Assembly: GCF_027922005.1 (NCBI RefSeq)
Contig: NZ_BSEV01000002.1
Coordinates: 62,001 to 126,000 of the forward strand
Length of the DNA: 64,000 bases
Source of the DNA: Streptosporangium carneum
GTDB lineage: Bacteria; Actinomycetota; Actinomycetes; Streptosporangiales; Streptosporangiaceae
Reading direction: 5' to 3'
Of the stretch, positions 1-7,746 are shown piece by piece. Numbering within the stretch: the stretch's first letter is position 1; each line of letters opens with the position of its first letter. The notes beneath the pieces are model-generated. The model was not told where the DNA came from, searched no databases, and saw only the letters and a program-made list of their open reading frames with translations. The position numbers and the translations under genes are program-made.

Positions 1-324
1 GGCGCGCGGCTGATCGTGGTGACGCGCGGCCCCGAGGGCGCGCTCGTCTCCCTGGACGGCGAGCGCGCCACGGTGCCGGCCCCCGTCGTGAAGGTGGTGG
101 ACACCGTCGGGGCGGGCGACTCCTTCACCGCCGGGCTGCTGCACCACCTGCACGCGGGCGACCTGCTCGGCGGACGGCTCGACGCCCTCGACCTCGACCG
201 GGCCGCGAAGGCGGCCGCCTTCGCGGCCCGCGTCGCCGCGCTGACCTGCTCGGTACCGGGAGCCGACCCGCCGTGGGCCCGGGACCTCGCCGACGGCGGC
301 TCACCGGGGGTGCGCCTGCCGTAG
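1..324 (+). CDS. PfkB-family carbohydrate kinase (C-terminal fragment)
   Basis: The gene enters from the left window edge, so only its last 107 residues are visible. They carry the PfkB signature DTVGAGDSFTAGLL, in which the Asp of GAGD (residue 40 of the fragment) is the catalytic base that activates the sugar hydroxyl for phosphorylation by ATP. The helix after it and the Ala-rich tail (KAAAFAARVAALTCSVPGA) match the C-terminal end of ribokinase/fructokinase-type enzymes. Substrate cannot be assigned because the N-terminal sugar-binding half is missing; the short tail resembles fructokinases. The stop codon is TAG at 322-324. It converges with the antiporter gene. Confidence 0.85.
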   Translation, partial: GARLIVVTRGPEGALVSLDGERATVPAPVVKVVDTVGAGDSFTAGLLHHLHAGDLLGGRLDALDLDRAAKAAAFAARVAALTCSVPGADPPWARDLADGGSPGVRLP

Positions 325-363
325 GGCACGGCGGACGGTCACGGGCCGCGAAGGCGCGCGGAA

Positions 364-1578
364 CTATCCCGACTGGGAGACGGCCCGCTCCCGGGTCCGG
401 GTCCTGGCCCGCTCCAGCCTGCCCGTGAGCACGCGGGCGATCCATTCGGAACGGCTGGCGATCAGCGGCCCGAACAGGGCGAGCACGAGCACGTATCCGG
501 CGATGAACGGCGCGAGCCTGCCGTCCAGTCCGGCGGCGAGCGCCATGGTCGCCAGGACCAGGGCGAACTCGCCCCGCGAGAGCACGGTCAGCGAGACGTT
601 GACCGCCTCCGTCATGCCGAAGGAGTTCATCCTGGCGGCCAGCCCGCCGGCCACGACGTTGAGCACCAGGGTGATCGCCACCGCGGCCGCGATGGGCCAG
701 GCGACGGAGAGCATGTCGCCCGGCTCGATGGACAGGCCGAACGTGAAGAAGAACAGGGCCGCGAAGGCGTCCCTGAGCGGATGGACGAGCTTGCGGATGC
801 GCGGCGCCGCCCTGGTCGAGCTCAGGATGAGCCCGATCATGAAGGCGCCGATGGCGTCGGAGACACCGAGCTCCTCCGCGACGCCCGCGGTGAGGATCGC
901 CAGGCCGGTGAACATCACCACGAGCAGTTCGTCGTCCTTGGTGGTCACGAGCTTGTCGACCAGCCGGGTGCCCCACCTGGCCAGCGCGGTCAGCGCGATC
1001 AGGAAGGCGAACGCCCTGCCGAAGGAGAGCGCGGCGGCGGCGAAGGTGTCGGCGCCGCTGAGAACCGGTTGCAGCACGGCCAGGTAGAGGGCGAGGAAGA
1101 CGTCCTCGACCACGATGATGCCCAGGATGAGGCGGCTCTCCGGGTTGCCGAGCCGCCCGAGGTCGACGAGCAGCTTGGTCACGATGGCCGAGGAGGAGAT
1201 CCCGACCACCCCGGCCAGGACCAGCGCCTCCCTGGTGCCCCAGCCGAGGGCGAACCCGAAGGCCAGGCCGCCGCCGACGTTGAGCACGATGTAGGTCACC
1301 CCGGCGAACACCAGCCGCTTGCCCCCCGCGGCGAGGTCGTCGAGGGAGAACTCGATGCCGAGGTAGAAGAGCAGGAAGATCAGGCCGAGCGCGGCGATGA
1401 CCTTCAGGTCGGCCGGGTTCTCCACCAGGGCGAGCCCGGGAGTGTGCGGGCCGAAGATGATGCCCGCGAGCATGAACAGGGGGATCGTCGGCAGCCCGAT
1501 CCGGGCCCCGAGCCTGGCGATGACCCCGGCGGCGAGGAAGGAGCCGCCGAGCGCGACGAGAGCGTCACCCAGTGCCAC
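364..1578 (-). CDS. cation/proton antiporter (CPA2, KefB-like membrane domain)
   Basis: A 404-residue polytopic membrane protein with about 11-12 hydrophobic segments and the CPA2 exchanger hallmark near residues 64-80 (GLIFLLFYLGIEFSLDDL). It is expected to exchange Na+ or K+ for protons across the cytoplasmic membrane. Unlike KefB/KefC it ends soon after the last membrane segment, in a basic tail, and lacks a TrkA-N/RCK nucleotide-binding domain. The GTG start at 1578 is preceded by AAGGGGG at good spacing. Ion specificity cannot be read from the sequence. Family assignment is firm. Confidence 0.9.
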   Translation of the reverse strand: MALGDALVALGGSFLAAGVIARLGARIGLPTIPLFMLAGIIFGPHTPGLALVENPADLKVIAALGLIFLLFYLGIEFSLDDLAAGGKRLVFAGVTYIVLNVGGGLAFGFALGWGTREALVLAGVVGISSSAIVTKLLVDLGRLGNPESRLILGIIVVEDVFLALYLAVLQPVLSGADTFAAAALSFGRAFAFLIALTALARWGTRLVDKLVTTKDDELLVVMFTGLAILTAGVAEELGVSDAIGAFMIGLILSSTRAAPRIRKLVHPLRDAFAALFFFTFGLSIEPGDMLSVAWPIAAAVAITLVLNVVAGGLAARMNSFGMTEAVNVSLTVLSRGEFALVLATMALAAGLDGRLAPFIAGYVLVLALFGPLIASRSEWIARVLTGRLERARTRTRERAVSQSG

Positions 1579-1645
1579 GGTGTCCCCCTTCCGGGCGGAT
1601 TCCGGGCATGGTGAAGGCGCATTCGTAGAACATGGAAAACCTCCG

Positions 1646-1978
1646 TCAGATGATCTCGGTGTCGGTTCGTCGGAGATCGCCGGACGGAGGCGCGCGGGGT
1701 TCGGAGTCGCCGGGTACGGGCTGCGCCACGGAAGGCGCGCAGGGACGGGGAAGGCCGGCCCGGGTCGCCCGTGTCGGCGGTCCCTGCCCGATGGCGGGCG
1801 GGAGCAGGCCGTGGCTCTCCGGATGCGGGAGGGCGGGGGGAAGCACCCCGCCGCCCGCCAGCGTGACGGCGAGCCCGGGTTCGTGGTGGAGGTCGCGGGG
1901 CGCCTGAAGCGGCGCGTGCACGACGGCGAGCAGGACGAGCAGAAGGGCGGCGACGGTACCGACGACCTTCCGCGACAA
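1646..1978 (-). CDS. small secreted or membrane-anchored hypothetical protein
   Basis: A 110-codon ORF with a TTG start and only a weak upstream purine stretch. It opens with a signal-peptide-like segment (basic SRK, then about 15 hydrophobic residues), followed by a His/Pro-rich region with several HxxxH-like spacings and a low-complexity Pro/Arg tail. It lies between two minus-strand membrane-protein genes and could be co-transcribed with them. I do not recognise a family. The tail looks like translated GC-rich spacer, so the real gene may be shorter or absent. Confidence 0.35.
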   Translation of the reverse strand: MSRKVVGTVAALLLVLLAVVHAPLQAPRDLHHEPGLAVTLAGGGVLPPALPHPESHGLLPPAIGQGPPTRATRAGLPRPCAPSVAQPVPGDSEPRAPPSGDLRRTDTEII

Positions 1979-2002
1979 ACCGGGCCCTAACTCTAGGGAG
2001 AA

Positions 2003-3205
2003 TCAACTCTGGAGAGAATTGTCCGCTATTTTATCATCCGTCACCGGATCAACCTGATGCCCGGCCCGCCCTGCGGGCCGGCGGCGCTGGGGCGCGGTGT
2101 AGGCCCACTGCCACAGGAGCTCCAGTGGCCCCCTCTCGAAGCGGCGCAGCCACAGCGTGGAAAACGTCATGAGCATGACGCAGATCCCCGCCCACGCGCC
2201 CACGACCCACCACGGCCGCAGCCCGTCGAACCGCGACGCCAGGCCGAGCCCCCAGCCGTAGCAGAGCGCCGCACCGACCAGGTTCTGGAAGACGTAGCAG
2301 CTCAGCGCCATGCGGCCGACGGCCGTCAACCCCTCGTGCACCACTCCCCGGCAACCACGCATCCGATGCGCGACGGTCGTCACCAGACCGAGCAGCCCCA
2401 GCGCGACCAGGGACGGCAGCAGGTAGCGGTCGACCAGGAACCAGGCGTCCCCGGCGAAGGAGGTCAGCAGGTTCAGCGGCGCGCCCACGACGCCGACGAC
2501 CATGAGCCTGCGGCGCAGGGTCGAGCCCCGCTCCGAGTCCTCGAAGACCCCGGCGCGCACCAGCCGTGAGCCGAGCAGGAACAGCACGACGCCCAGCGGG
2601 ACGATGAACACGGCCTCGATCCGGTAGAGGCCGAACAGGTGGATCCTGGCGGCGACCTGGTCGAGGTAGCTCCCGTCGGAGAACAGCGTCGAGGGCGCGC
2701 TCGCGGGCGAGGAGGTCGTGGAGGCCGCGCCGGACAGGAGGGCGAGGGTGATGAGACCGACCACGGCGGCGAACACCGAGCCCGTCGCGATCATCCAGGC
2801 CCTGACCACCCGGTCGCTCCTGCCGATGAGGAACGCCACCAGGACCGAGACCACGGCGTACCCCATGAGCACGTCGAACTCGAAGATCAGCACATAGTGG
2901 AGCAGTCCCTCGGCGAACAGCAGCGCCGCCCGCCACAGGTACCAGCCCGGCCAGGTGTGGCCCCGCCGCAGGGCCGAGCGGTACTGCAGTTCCATCCCCA
3001 CCCCGAACAACAGCGTGAGCAGGGCGAGGAACTTGCCGTTCGTCAGGAAGCGCAGGAAGGTCTCCACGCCCCCCGTCCCGCCGAGCGCATCCATGATCCC
3101 GGCGGGGCCCTGAGGGCTGGTGAAGATCCAGATGTTGGTCCCCAGGGTGCCCATGATGGCGACGCCCCTGAGCACGTCGAGAACGTCGATACGTCGCGTC
3201 GTCAC
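2003..3205 (-). CDS. DUF418 / YeiB-family membrane protein
   Basis: About 400 residues. It opens with TTRRIDVLDVLRGVAIMG, the typical N-terminus of the YeiB/DUF418 family, then has roughly ten membrane segments and a C-terminal DUF418 region (Leu-rich, with YVFQNLVGAALCYGWGLGL and ending near the LWQWAYT motif). Family members are integral membrane proteins of unknown function, distantly similar to acyltransferase-3 proteins. I chose the GTG at 3205 because the family normally begins at this point. An in-frame ATG at 3256 with a GGGGTGA-like site is the alternative and would add 17 residues. Confidence 0.85.
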   Translation of the reverse strand: MTTRRIDVLDVLRGVAIMGTLGTNIWIFTSPQGPAGIMDALGGTGGVETFLRFLTNGKFLALLTLLFGVGMELQYRSALRRGHTWPGWYLWRAALLFAEGLLHYVLIFEFDVLMGYAVVSVLVAFLIGRSDRVVRAWMIATGSVFAAVVGLITLALLSGAASTTSSPASAPSTLFSDGSYLDQVAARIHLFGLYRIEAVFIVPLGVVLFLLGSRLVRAGVFEDSERGSTLRRRLMVVGVVGAPLNLLTSFAGDAWFLVDRYLLPSLVALGLLGLVTTVAHRMRGCRGVVHEGLTAVGRMALSCYVFQNLVGAALCYGWGLGLASRFDGLRPWWVVGAWAGICVMLMTFSTLWLRRFERGPLELLWQWAYTAPQRRRPAGRAGHQVDPVTDDKIADNSLQS

Positions 3206-3285
3206 GTTCCCACGATGTCCGCCCCGCCCCGCCCGGACATCGTCATCCAGACCCATTCACCCCGTACACCGATCGATGTATACCC

Positions 3286-3368
3286 CTCCACCTCTGTTCA
3301 GGCCCCTCCACCTCTGTTCAGGCCTCTCGGCCTCTGTTCAGGCCTCTCGGCCTCTGTTCAGGGCCTCT
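3286..3368. repeat. 20-bp tandem repeat, about 4 copies
   Basis: The ten-mer CCTCTGTTCA recurs at 3291, 3311, 3331 and 3351, an exact 20-bp spacing. The other half of the unit drifts from GGCCCCTCCA to GGCCTCTCGG. A degenerate fifth unit continues to about 3400. The period is not a multiple of three and equals roughly two helical turns. Confidence 0.9.
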
Positions 3369-3445
3369 CGGCCTCGGGAACAGGGCCTCTCGGGCCTCGC
3401 CCCTCGACGCGCTCCGCGCGCCCCCGGCTCGGACAGCGCCCCCCA

Positions 3446-3460
3446 GGGGGCTTCGCCCCC
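3446..3460. terminator. GC hairpin, possible terminator
   Basis: GGGGGC and GCCCCC arms of six base pairs enclose a TTC loop. There is no T-tract on either strand, so termination is only a guess. It lies in the DUF418-NUDIX spacer, downstream of the NUDIX gene on the minus strand. Confidence 0.4.
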
Positions 3461-3491
3461 TTCGACCCCCGGCGAGGGGCCTGCCTGCCCC

Positions 3492-3570
3492 TCACACTCC
3501 CCGGCCACTGACCGGTTCCCAACAACCCGACGACGGTACGGCCCACCAAAGATCACGCTTCACCGACTCG
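3492..3570 (+). repeat. 80-bp dispersed repeat, copy A
   Basis: This stretch beginning TCACACTCCCCGGCC and ending CCGACTCG matches the reverse complement of 6101-6180 with 11 mismatches and one single-base gap by hand alignment, about 85% identity. The two copies face inward and bracket the NUDIX-XRE-ATPase genes. Confidence 0.85.
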
Positions 3571-3632
3571 GCCATGACCGCACCCTGCCGCCACTCCGGC
3601 CCAGCCGGACAGAACCTGCTCCTCAGGAAGGC

Positions 3633-4136
3633 TCACCCGGTGAGCGGCCTGCCTTCGCAGAGATACAGGGCCCGGCCTGACGCCAGAGCGGCGAGCGCCG
3701 CCTGAAGGCGCGGCCGCATGCGGTCGCCGACGAGCACCAGGGCCTCGTCGACGGCGAAGAACCCGACGGCCGCTATCTCCGGGTCGGCGGGGGCGAAGCG
3801 CTGACCACGGCTGATCCCGCCGTCGAAGACGAAGGAGAGCTGATCGTCCCAGGGACCGTGCGGGGACACCCAGTCAGCGCAGAGCATCTCCCCCAGCACG
3901 GGAGTGATTCCGAGCTCTTCCCGAAGCTCTCGTATTGCCGCGAGATGGGGAGCCTCGTTCGCCTCCACCATGCCTCCCGGCAGGTCCCACCCCGCCTTGT
4001 AGGTCGGCTCGACGAGCAGGACCCGGCCGACCTCGTCACGGATCAGGACGTCGGCGGCGACGCGCTTGCGCGCCTGTGTGACGTTGCCCTCCGCCAACAG
4101 CGCCCACTCGGGACTGCCGGGTGTCGGTGTGGTCAC
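3633..4136 (-). CDS. NUDIX hydrolase
   Basis: A 167-residue protein with a complete Nudix box at residues 55-77: G, five residues, E61, seven residues, then RELREELGI (REUXEEXGU form). This motif binds Mg2+ and cleaves nucleoside diphosphate derivatives. The sequence around it (VLIRDEVGRVLLVEPTYKAGWDLPGG) is that of a single-domain Nudix enzyme. It starts with GTG at 4136, inside the stop region of the upstream XRE regulator (GTGA, 4-bp overlap), so the two are translationally coupled. Substrate is unknown; a nucleotide-pool or signalling-nucleotide role is possible. Confidence 0.9.
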   Translation of the reverse strand: MTTPTPGSPEWALLAEGNVTQARKRVAADVLIRDEVGRVLLVEPTYKAGWDLPGGMVEANEAPHLAAIRELREELGITPVLGEMLCADWVSPHGPWDDQLSFVFDGGISRGQRFAPADPEIAAVGFFAVDEALVLVGDRMRPRLQAALAALASGRALYLCEGRPLTG

Positions 4137-5407
4137 GGCACCGCCTCTCCGGTCTTGACGATCATCCCGCCCAAGAGCATCTTGCGAGTGCGGGTGGTCT
4201 CAGCGAGCTTGTCGAGGAAGGCCCTCACCGAATGGAGACGATTGTGGGCCTGAAGCATCTCGCCCAACTCGTCCAGCTGGCGAAGCACGCGGACAGAGCC
4301 AAGAGTCTGACTTCCGTCCAGCAATCCGCACCCTACGGCGACTGCACGATCCAGTTCTCTGCTACGGGTGTGGATTCTCGCCAGAGCGAGCTGTCCCAGG
4401 GCAAGGCTCCGTGCCCTCCCCTCACGGCGTAGTTCGACAGCCTCCTCGGCATACCGTCGAGCTGAAGACAGATCGCCCAGCCCGTCGAGACACAGCGCCG
4501 CTTCTCCGCTGTAGAAAGCTCGATCGTACGGACTGATCCAAGGGTGAACGTCATGCGGCTTGATGCACTCCTCAGCATGGACGAGTGCCTTTCGGGCTCG
4601 GCTGTCACACAGACCGGCCAGTCCTCGCGCCTCCATCAGGTAGAGCCGCCCATACAGAGCGGGGTACCACTCTCCCCGACGAGCGATCTCGATGCCGGTT
4701 CGCGCGAGCTGCACTGCCTCGTTGTGTCTGCCCTGCTCCCGGGAGAGATGTGCCATCGACGCGTAGACGTGGGCCTCGACGCTGGGGTCCGCCGCCGCAC
4801 GAGCGAAGGGCAGGGCCCGGTGGAAGTGAACGGCGGCCAGGTCGTCTCTGCCCGAATCATGGGCCATCCAGCCCGCCATCTCGGTGAGCGACGCTGCTGT
4901 GACGTAGAGGCCGGAGGGTGCGGGACGGGCATCGACGCCGAACAGGCGGGGAGCCACCTCGTCCGAGAGGTACCGGATCACCGCTGCGTAGAGGTGGCTT
5001 CCTCCAAACTGCCTGTCGGCGGACCGGAAGGACCTGATAGCCGACAGATAGTCGCAGGACTCCTCGCTTGTTCTTGAGAGCAGCAAGTCAGGCGGCGAAA
5101 CAGGACCCCAAACGGGCACGGTCTCCCAGGGGCGTGGCGCCAGACCGAACATTTCACCAGGAATGCGCAGGCCATCGGCTATGCGCTCAACGACAGCAGT
5201 CGACTGCGCTTGCACCTTGCCGTCGATGTACTCCTTGACCCGAGATGGAGTGATTTGCACACGTCTACCAAGGGCGGAATGTCCTAAACCGGCTCGTCGA
5301 CGAACCAGCAGGAAAAGCGTGCCGATGTCTCGAGCAGTACAGGCAGCGATCAGTGCAGGATCTTTCAGCAAGTCTTTGGGTAACGGCGGCAGGTCTTGTT
5401 CGATCAT
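4133..5407 (-). CDS. XRE-family HTH regulator with TPR-like C-terminus
   Basis: A 424-residue protein. Residues about 28-85 form a Cro/C1-type helix-turn-helix (LVRRRAGLGHSALGRRV, then ITPSRVKEYIDGK). The rest is helical with TPR-like repeats rich in Ala, Leu, Tyr and Glu. This architecture is abundant in actinomycetes, often beside RsbW-like ATPase genes, and is thought to control developmental or antibiotic genes in response to peptides or partner proteins. It is divergent from the ATPase gene at 5475 and overlaps the NUDIX gene by 4 bp. The ATG at 5407 is the only good start. Confidence 0.85.
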   Translation of the reverse strand: MIEQDLPPLPKDLLKDPALIAACTARDIGTLFLLVRRRAGLGHSALGRRVQITPSRVKEYIDGKVQAQSTAVVERIADGLRIPGEMFGLAPRPWETVPVWGPVSPPDLLLSRTSEESCDYLSAIRSFRSADRQFGGSHLYAAVIRYLSDEVAPRLFGVDARPAPSGLYVTAASLTEMAGWMAHDSGRDDLAAVHFHRALPFARAAADPSVEAHVYASMAHLSREQGRHNEAVQLARTGIEIARRGEWYPALYGRLYLMEARGLAGLCDSRARKALVHAEECIKPHDVHPWISPYDRAFYSGEAALCLDGLGDLSSARRYAEEAVELRREGRARSLALGQLALARIHTRSRELDRAVAVGCGLLDGSQTLGSVRVLRQLDELGEMLQAHNRLHSVRAFLDKLAETTRTRKMLLGGMIVKTGEAVP

Positions 5408-5474
5408 GGCGGGGGTCCAAGGATCGACGGCCGGAAAGGGAAGCGCTGGCTACCGCAGAGTTTGCTCACGATGA

Positions 5475-5990
5475 GTGCTCAAGCTGGCCTTTTCACTCTC
5501 TGTTGCCGTGCGCAACTCTGCGAACATGCGAACACAGACCCCATGGCAGCCACCGATCTCCCCCGCCACGGTAAGTGAGGACGTGTGCAGGCAGAAGCGT
5601 TGGATCGCGGACGACCACCGCATCGTGTCCTTCGCCCGCGACTGGGCGACCACGACTCTCGCCGACTGGGGACTTCAGGCAGTTACGAAGGACGCTCAGA
5701 TCTGTATCTCGGAACTGGTCACCAATGCGCTCGTGCACGCTCTCGGCGATCCCAAGGTGATCGACGTATGCCTCTGCCGTTGGCCCACCGAGCAGGTGAC
5801 GCTCGTCGTCTGCGACGAGGACAGTCACTTCCCCATCGTCAACTTGTCCTTGACGGACCCTTCCGCAGAGTCGGGGCGTGGACTGTTTTTGATCACCGCC
5901 CTTGCGGACGCCCTGTGGTGGCACACCACAGGCACCGGCAAGGCCATAGGCTGCCGCTTCGACCTGCGCCGATATGGACTGGCCCCTTGA
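5475..5990 (+). CDS. RsbW-like GHKL ATP-binding protein
   Basis: A 171-residue single-domain ATPase of the HATPase_c/anti-sigma kinase type. The N-box is ISELVTNAL (Glu80, Asn84), the G1 region has CDEDSHF in place of the usual DxGxG, and the G2 box is GRGL (residues 134-137). Such proteins phosphorylate anti-sigma antagonists or act as bare ATP-binding partners. It is divergent from the XRE/TPR gene with 67 bp between, a pairing typical of actinomycetes. Two starts are possible, GTG 5475 and ATG 5526, and neither has a convincing ribosome site. The weak G1 box leaves true kinase activity open. Confidence 0.8.
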   Translation: MLKLAFSLSVAVRNSANMRTQTPWQPPISPATVSEDVCRQKRWIADDHRIVSFARDWATTTLADWGLQAVTKDAQICISELVTNALVHALGDPKVIDVCLCRWPTEQVTLVVCDEDSHFPIVNLSLTDPSAESGRGLFLITALADALWWHTTGTGKAIGCRFDLRRYGLAP

Positions 5991-6100
5991 CGACACTCTC
6001 ATCTCCCCATTGCACGAAAGACAGGCCCTGAGCAACCGACCGGAGGGCGCATGGAATGGCCACCGAATTCGTCCACAACTCCATGAAGCTCGCTCGTGAT

Positions 6101-6180
6101 CGAGTCGGCGGATCGTGGTCTTTGGCGGGCCGTACCATCGTCGGCTCGTCGGGGAACCGGTCGGCGGCCGGGGAGTGTGA
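6101..6180 (-). repeat. 80-bp dispersed repeat, copy B (inverted)
   Basis: This is the inverted partner of 3492-3570. It begins 4 bp after the stop codon of the small secreted protein gene (read on the minus strand) and runs toward the ATPase gene. About 85% of positions match copy A, and the match ends close to CGAGTCGG at 6101. Confidence 0.85.
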
Positions 6181-6184
6181 GGGA

Positions 6185-6439
6185 CTACCAGGCGGGCGCC
6201 CAGAGGGCGGGGACGGTGGCCGGGTCGAAGCCGACTCCGCAGAAGCTCTGCAGGGCCCGGTAGGGGCGGCCGTCGAAGTAGACGATCTCACCCTGCCGGT
6301 AGCAGGCCCAGCCGTCCGGGACATCGGCGGTGGAGCGTGTCCGGGCGGAGACGGCGCTCTGCGCGTCGGCCGCGCCCACGGGGAGCAGGGCCGAGGTCGC
6401 AGTGAGGGCTGCGGCAACGACGAACATCGCTTTACGCAT
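6185..6439 (-). CDS. secreted small protein with CBM5/12-like module
   Basis: An 84-residue protein with a Sec signal peptide (MRKAMFVVAAALTATSALLP, cleavage near residue 26) and a mature part of under 60 residues. The end reads GWACYRQGEIVYFDGRPYRA, then a VPALW motif, which is the pattern of chitin-binding CBM5/12 modules (conserved Trp, GD/GE-V-Y-G-x-x-Y, VP-LW). Cys46 and Cys67 could form a disulfide. It has no attached enzyme, so it may be a stand-alone polysaccharide-binding protein or a protein fold reuse. AAGGAG before the ATG supports the start. Confidence 0.75.
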   Translation of the reverse strand: MRKAMFVVAAALTATSALLPVGAADAQSAVSARTRSTADVPDGWACYRQGEIVYFDGRPYRALQSFCGVGFDPATVPALWAPAW

Positions 6440-6577
6440 CTCAACTCCTTGGGCGGGGCGTCCCTGGAGAACTTTTCCCTCAGATTAACTAAATCATGAC
6501 AATCCCGGAATGTCCTGGAGGGTCAGCCTCATACAGCGGCTGGAACCGAACGCTCAGCCACATCTCGTGTTCGCGCA

Positions 6578-7462
6578 TCAGAGGTGTTCGGCGAGGAAGG
6601 CCGTGGTGGCCTCGACGGCGCGGGTGACGTGGGGTTCGGCGTCGTAGAGGTCGATGTGGAGCCGGGTGTCCAGCCAGACGATCCTCTTGGGCTCGTCCAT
6701 ACGCCGGTAGGCCTCCTCCGCGCCCTCCGGGGAGCAGAAGCGGTCGACCAGGCCGTGCACGATCAGGCCGGGCTTGGGCGACAGGAAGTCGGCGCCGGTC
6801 ATGTTGTCCACGGTGATCAGCTCGCGGAGGGAGGCCCTGGTGACCTCGTTGCGCCAGTGCGGGGAGGCTCCGCGCTCGGTCCCGTAGTAGGCGAACGGCT
6901 CGTCGCCGGGCATGGCCGCCTCACCGTCCTCGGCCACGGCGGGGATGTACTCCACCGGCCCGCCCCGGTCCTGGCGCTCCAGCACGTCGGTGAAGGAGGC
7001 CAGCGCGTCCCGGTAGCCGCCCGCCATGGCGGCGCGCATGCCGTAGGGGTTGTTGTAGGCCCCGGCGATGCCCGCGAAGGCCCGGACGCGGGGGTCGAAG
7101 GCGGCGAACCTCAGCGCGTAGCCCGCGCCGAGGCAGATCCCGACCGCGCCGATCCTGTCGCCGTCCACCTCGGGGCGCGAGCGCAGCAGCGAGACCGCGG
7201 CCCGTAGGTCGTGCAGCTTGCCCTGCGGATCCTCGTGCCCGCGCGGCGTGCCGCCCGACTCGCCCCAGTTGCGGTGGTCGAAGGCCAGCGTCACGTATCC
7301 CGCCTCGGTCAGCCTGGCCGCGTACAGCCCGGTGACCTGGTCCCGCGTCCCGGTGAACGGCCCGGTCAGGACCAGCCCGGGACGCGGGCCCGCCTGGCTC
7401 GGAACCCGCAGGTCGCCGACGAGTGTGATGCCGTCGACGTCGAACTCGACCCTCTCGCTCAT
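6578..7462 (-). CDS. alpha/beta hydrolase, dienelactone-hydrolase type
   Basis: A 294-residue cytosolic hydrolase. The nucleophile elbow is GICLGAG with cysteine (Cys110) where most alpha/beta hydrolases have serine, as in dienelactone hydrolases. GLVDRFCSPEGAE supplies the acid Asp and a C-terminal DTRLHIDLYD supplies the His. N-terminal FDVDGITLVGDLRVP and DHRNWGESGG are typical of the X-Pro/DLH-like group. I use ATG 7462, which begins the conserved region; an upstream in-frame start would add 20 poorly conserved residues. Substrate unknown. Confidence 0.85.
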   Translation of the reverse strand: MSERVEFDVDGITLVGDLRVPSQAGPRPGLVLTGPFTGTRDQVTGLYAARLTEAGYVTLAFDHRNWGESGGTPRGHEDPQGKLHDLRAAVSLLRSRPEVDGDRIGAVGICLGAGYALRFAAFDPRVRAFAGIAGAYNNPYGMRAAMAGGYRDALASFTDVLERQDRGGPVEYIPAVAEDGEAAMPGDEPFAYYGTERGASPHWRNEVTRASLRELITVDNMTGADFLSPKPGLIVHGLVDRFCSPEGAEEAYRRMDEPKRIVWLDTRLHIDLYDAEPHVTRAVEATTAFLAEHL

Positions 7463-7746
7463 GCCCCCAGACTGTACGGCCCCGCGCACCGGACACCGAA
7501 CGGAAGCCGGGGGGCACGGCACGGAGCACGAGGGACCACGAGGCGCGGGGAACGGACCGGCGCGTACGGCCCCGCGCCCCGGGGGCGGGGCCGCGAAGCC
7601 GTACGACGGGCACGGGCCCGATGACGACCGGACCGCCTACGCCCCGAGCCTCGCACGGACCGGCCGGGTCCGACCGGAACCGGCCGGCCGGGAACACCGA
7701 CCGGGGCCGGCGAGAACCGGCCGGACCGGCGAGGACCCGGGACGCC

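Larger units (their letters stand above)
3206..3632. other. intergenic spacer with repeats, no gene seen
   Basis: This gap between the DUF418 gene start and the NUDIX gene end holds three structures annotated separately: a 20-bp tandem repeat, a GC hairpin, and one copy of an 80-bp repeat found inverted near 6.1 kb. Short ORFs here overlap the repeats and have no coding character. Confidence 0.6.

Noticed and set aside
3446-3460. Strong rho-independent terminator claim
   Set aside because: The GC stem is good, but there is no T-run on either strand, so I list it only as a weak candidate.
3286-3570. Insertion sequence ends with transposase
   Set aside because: The repeats suggest mobility, but no transposase or integrase gene occurs between or beside them.
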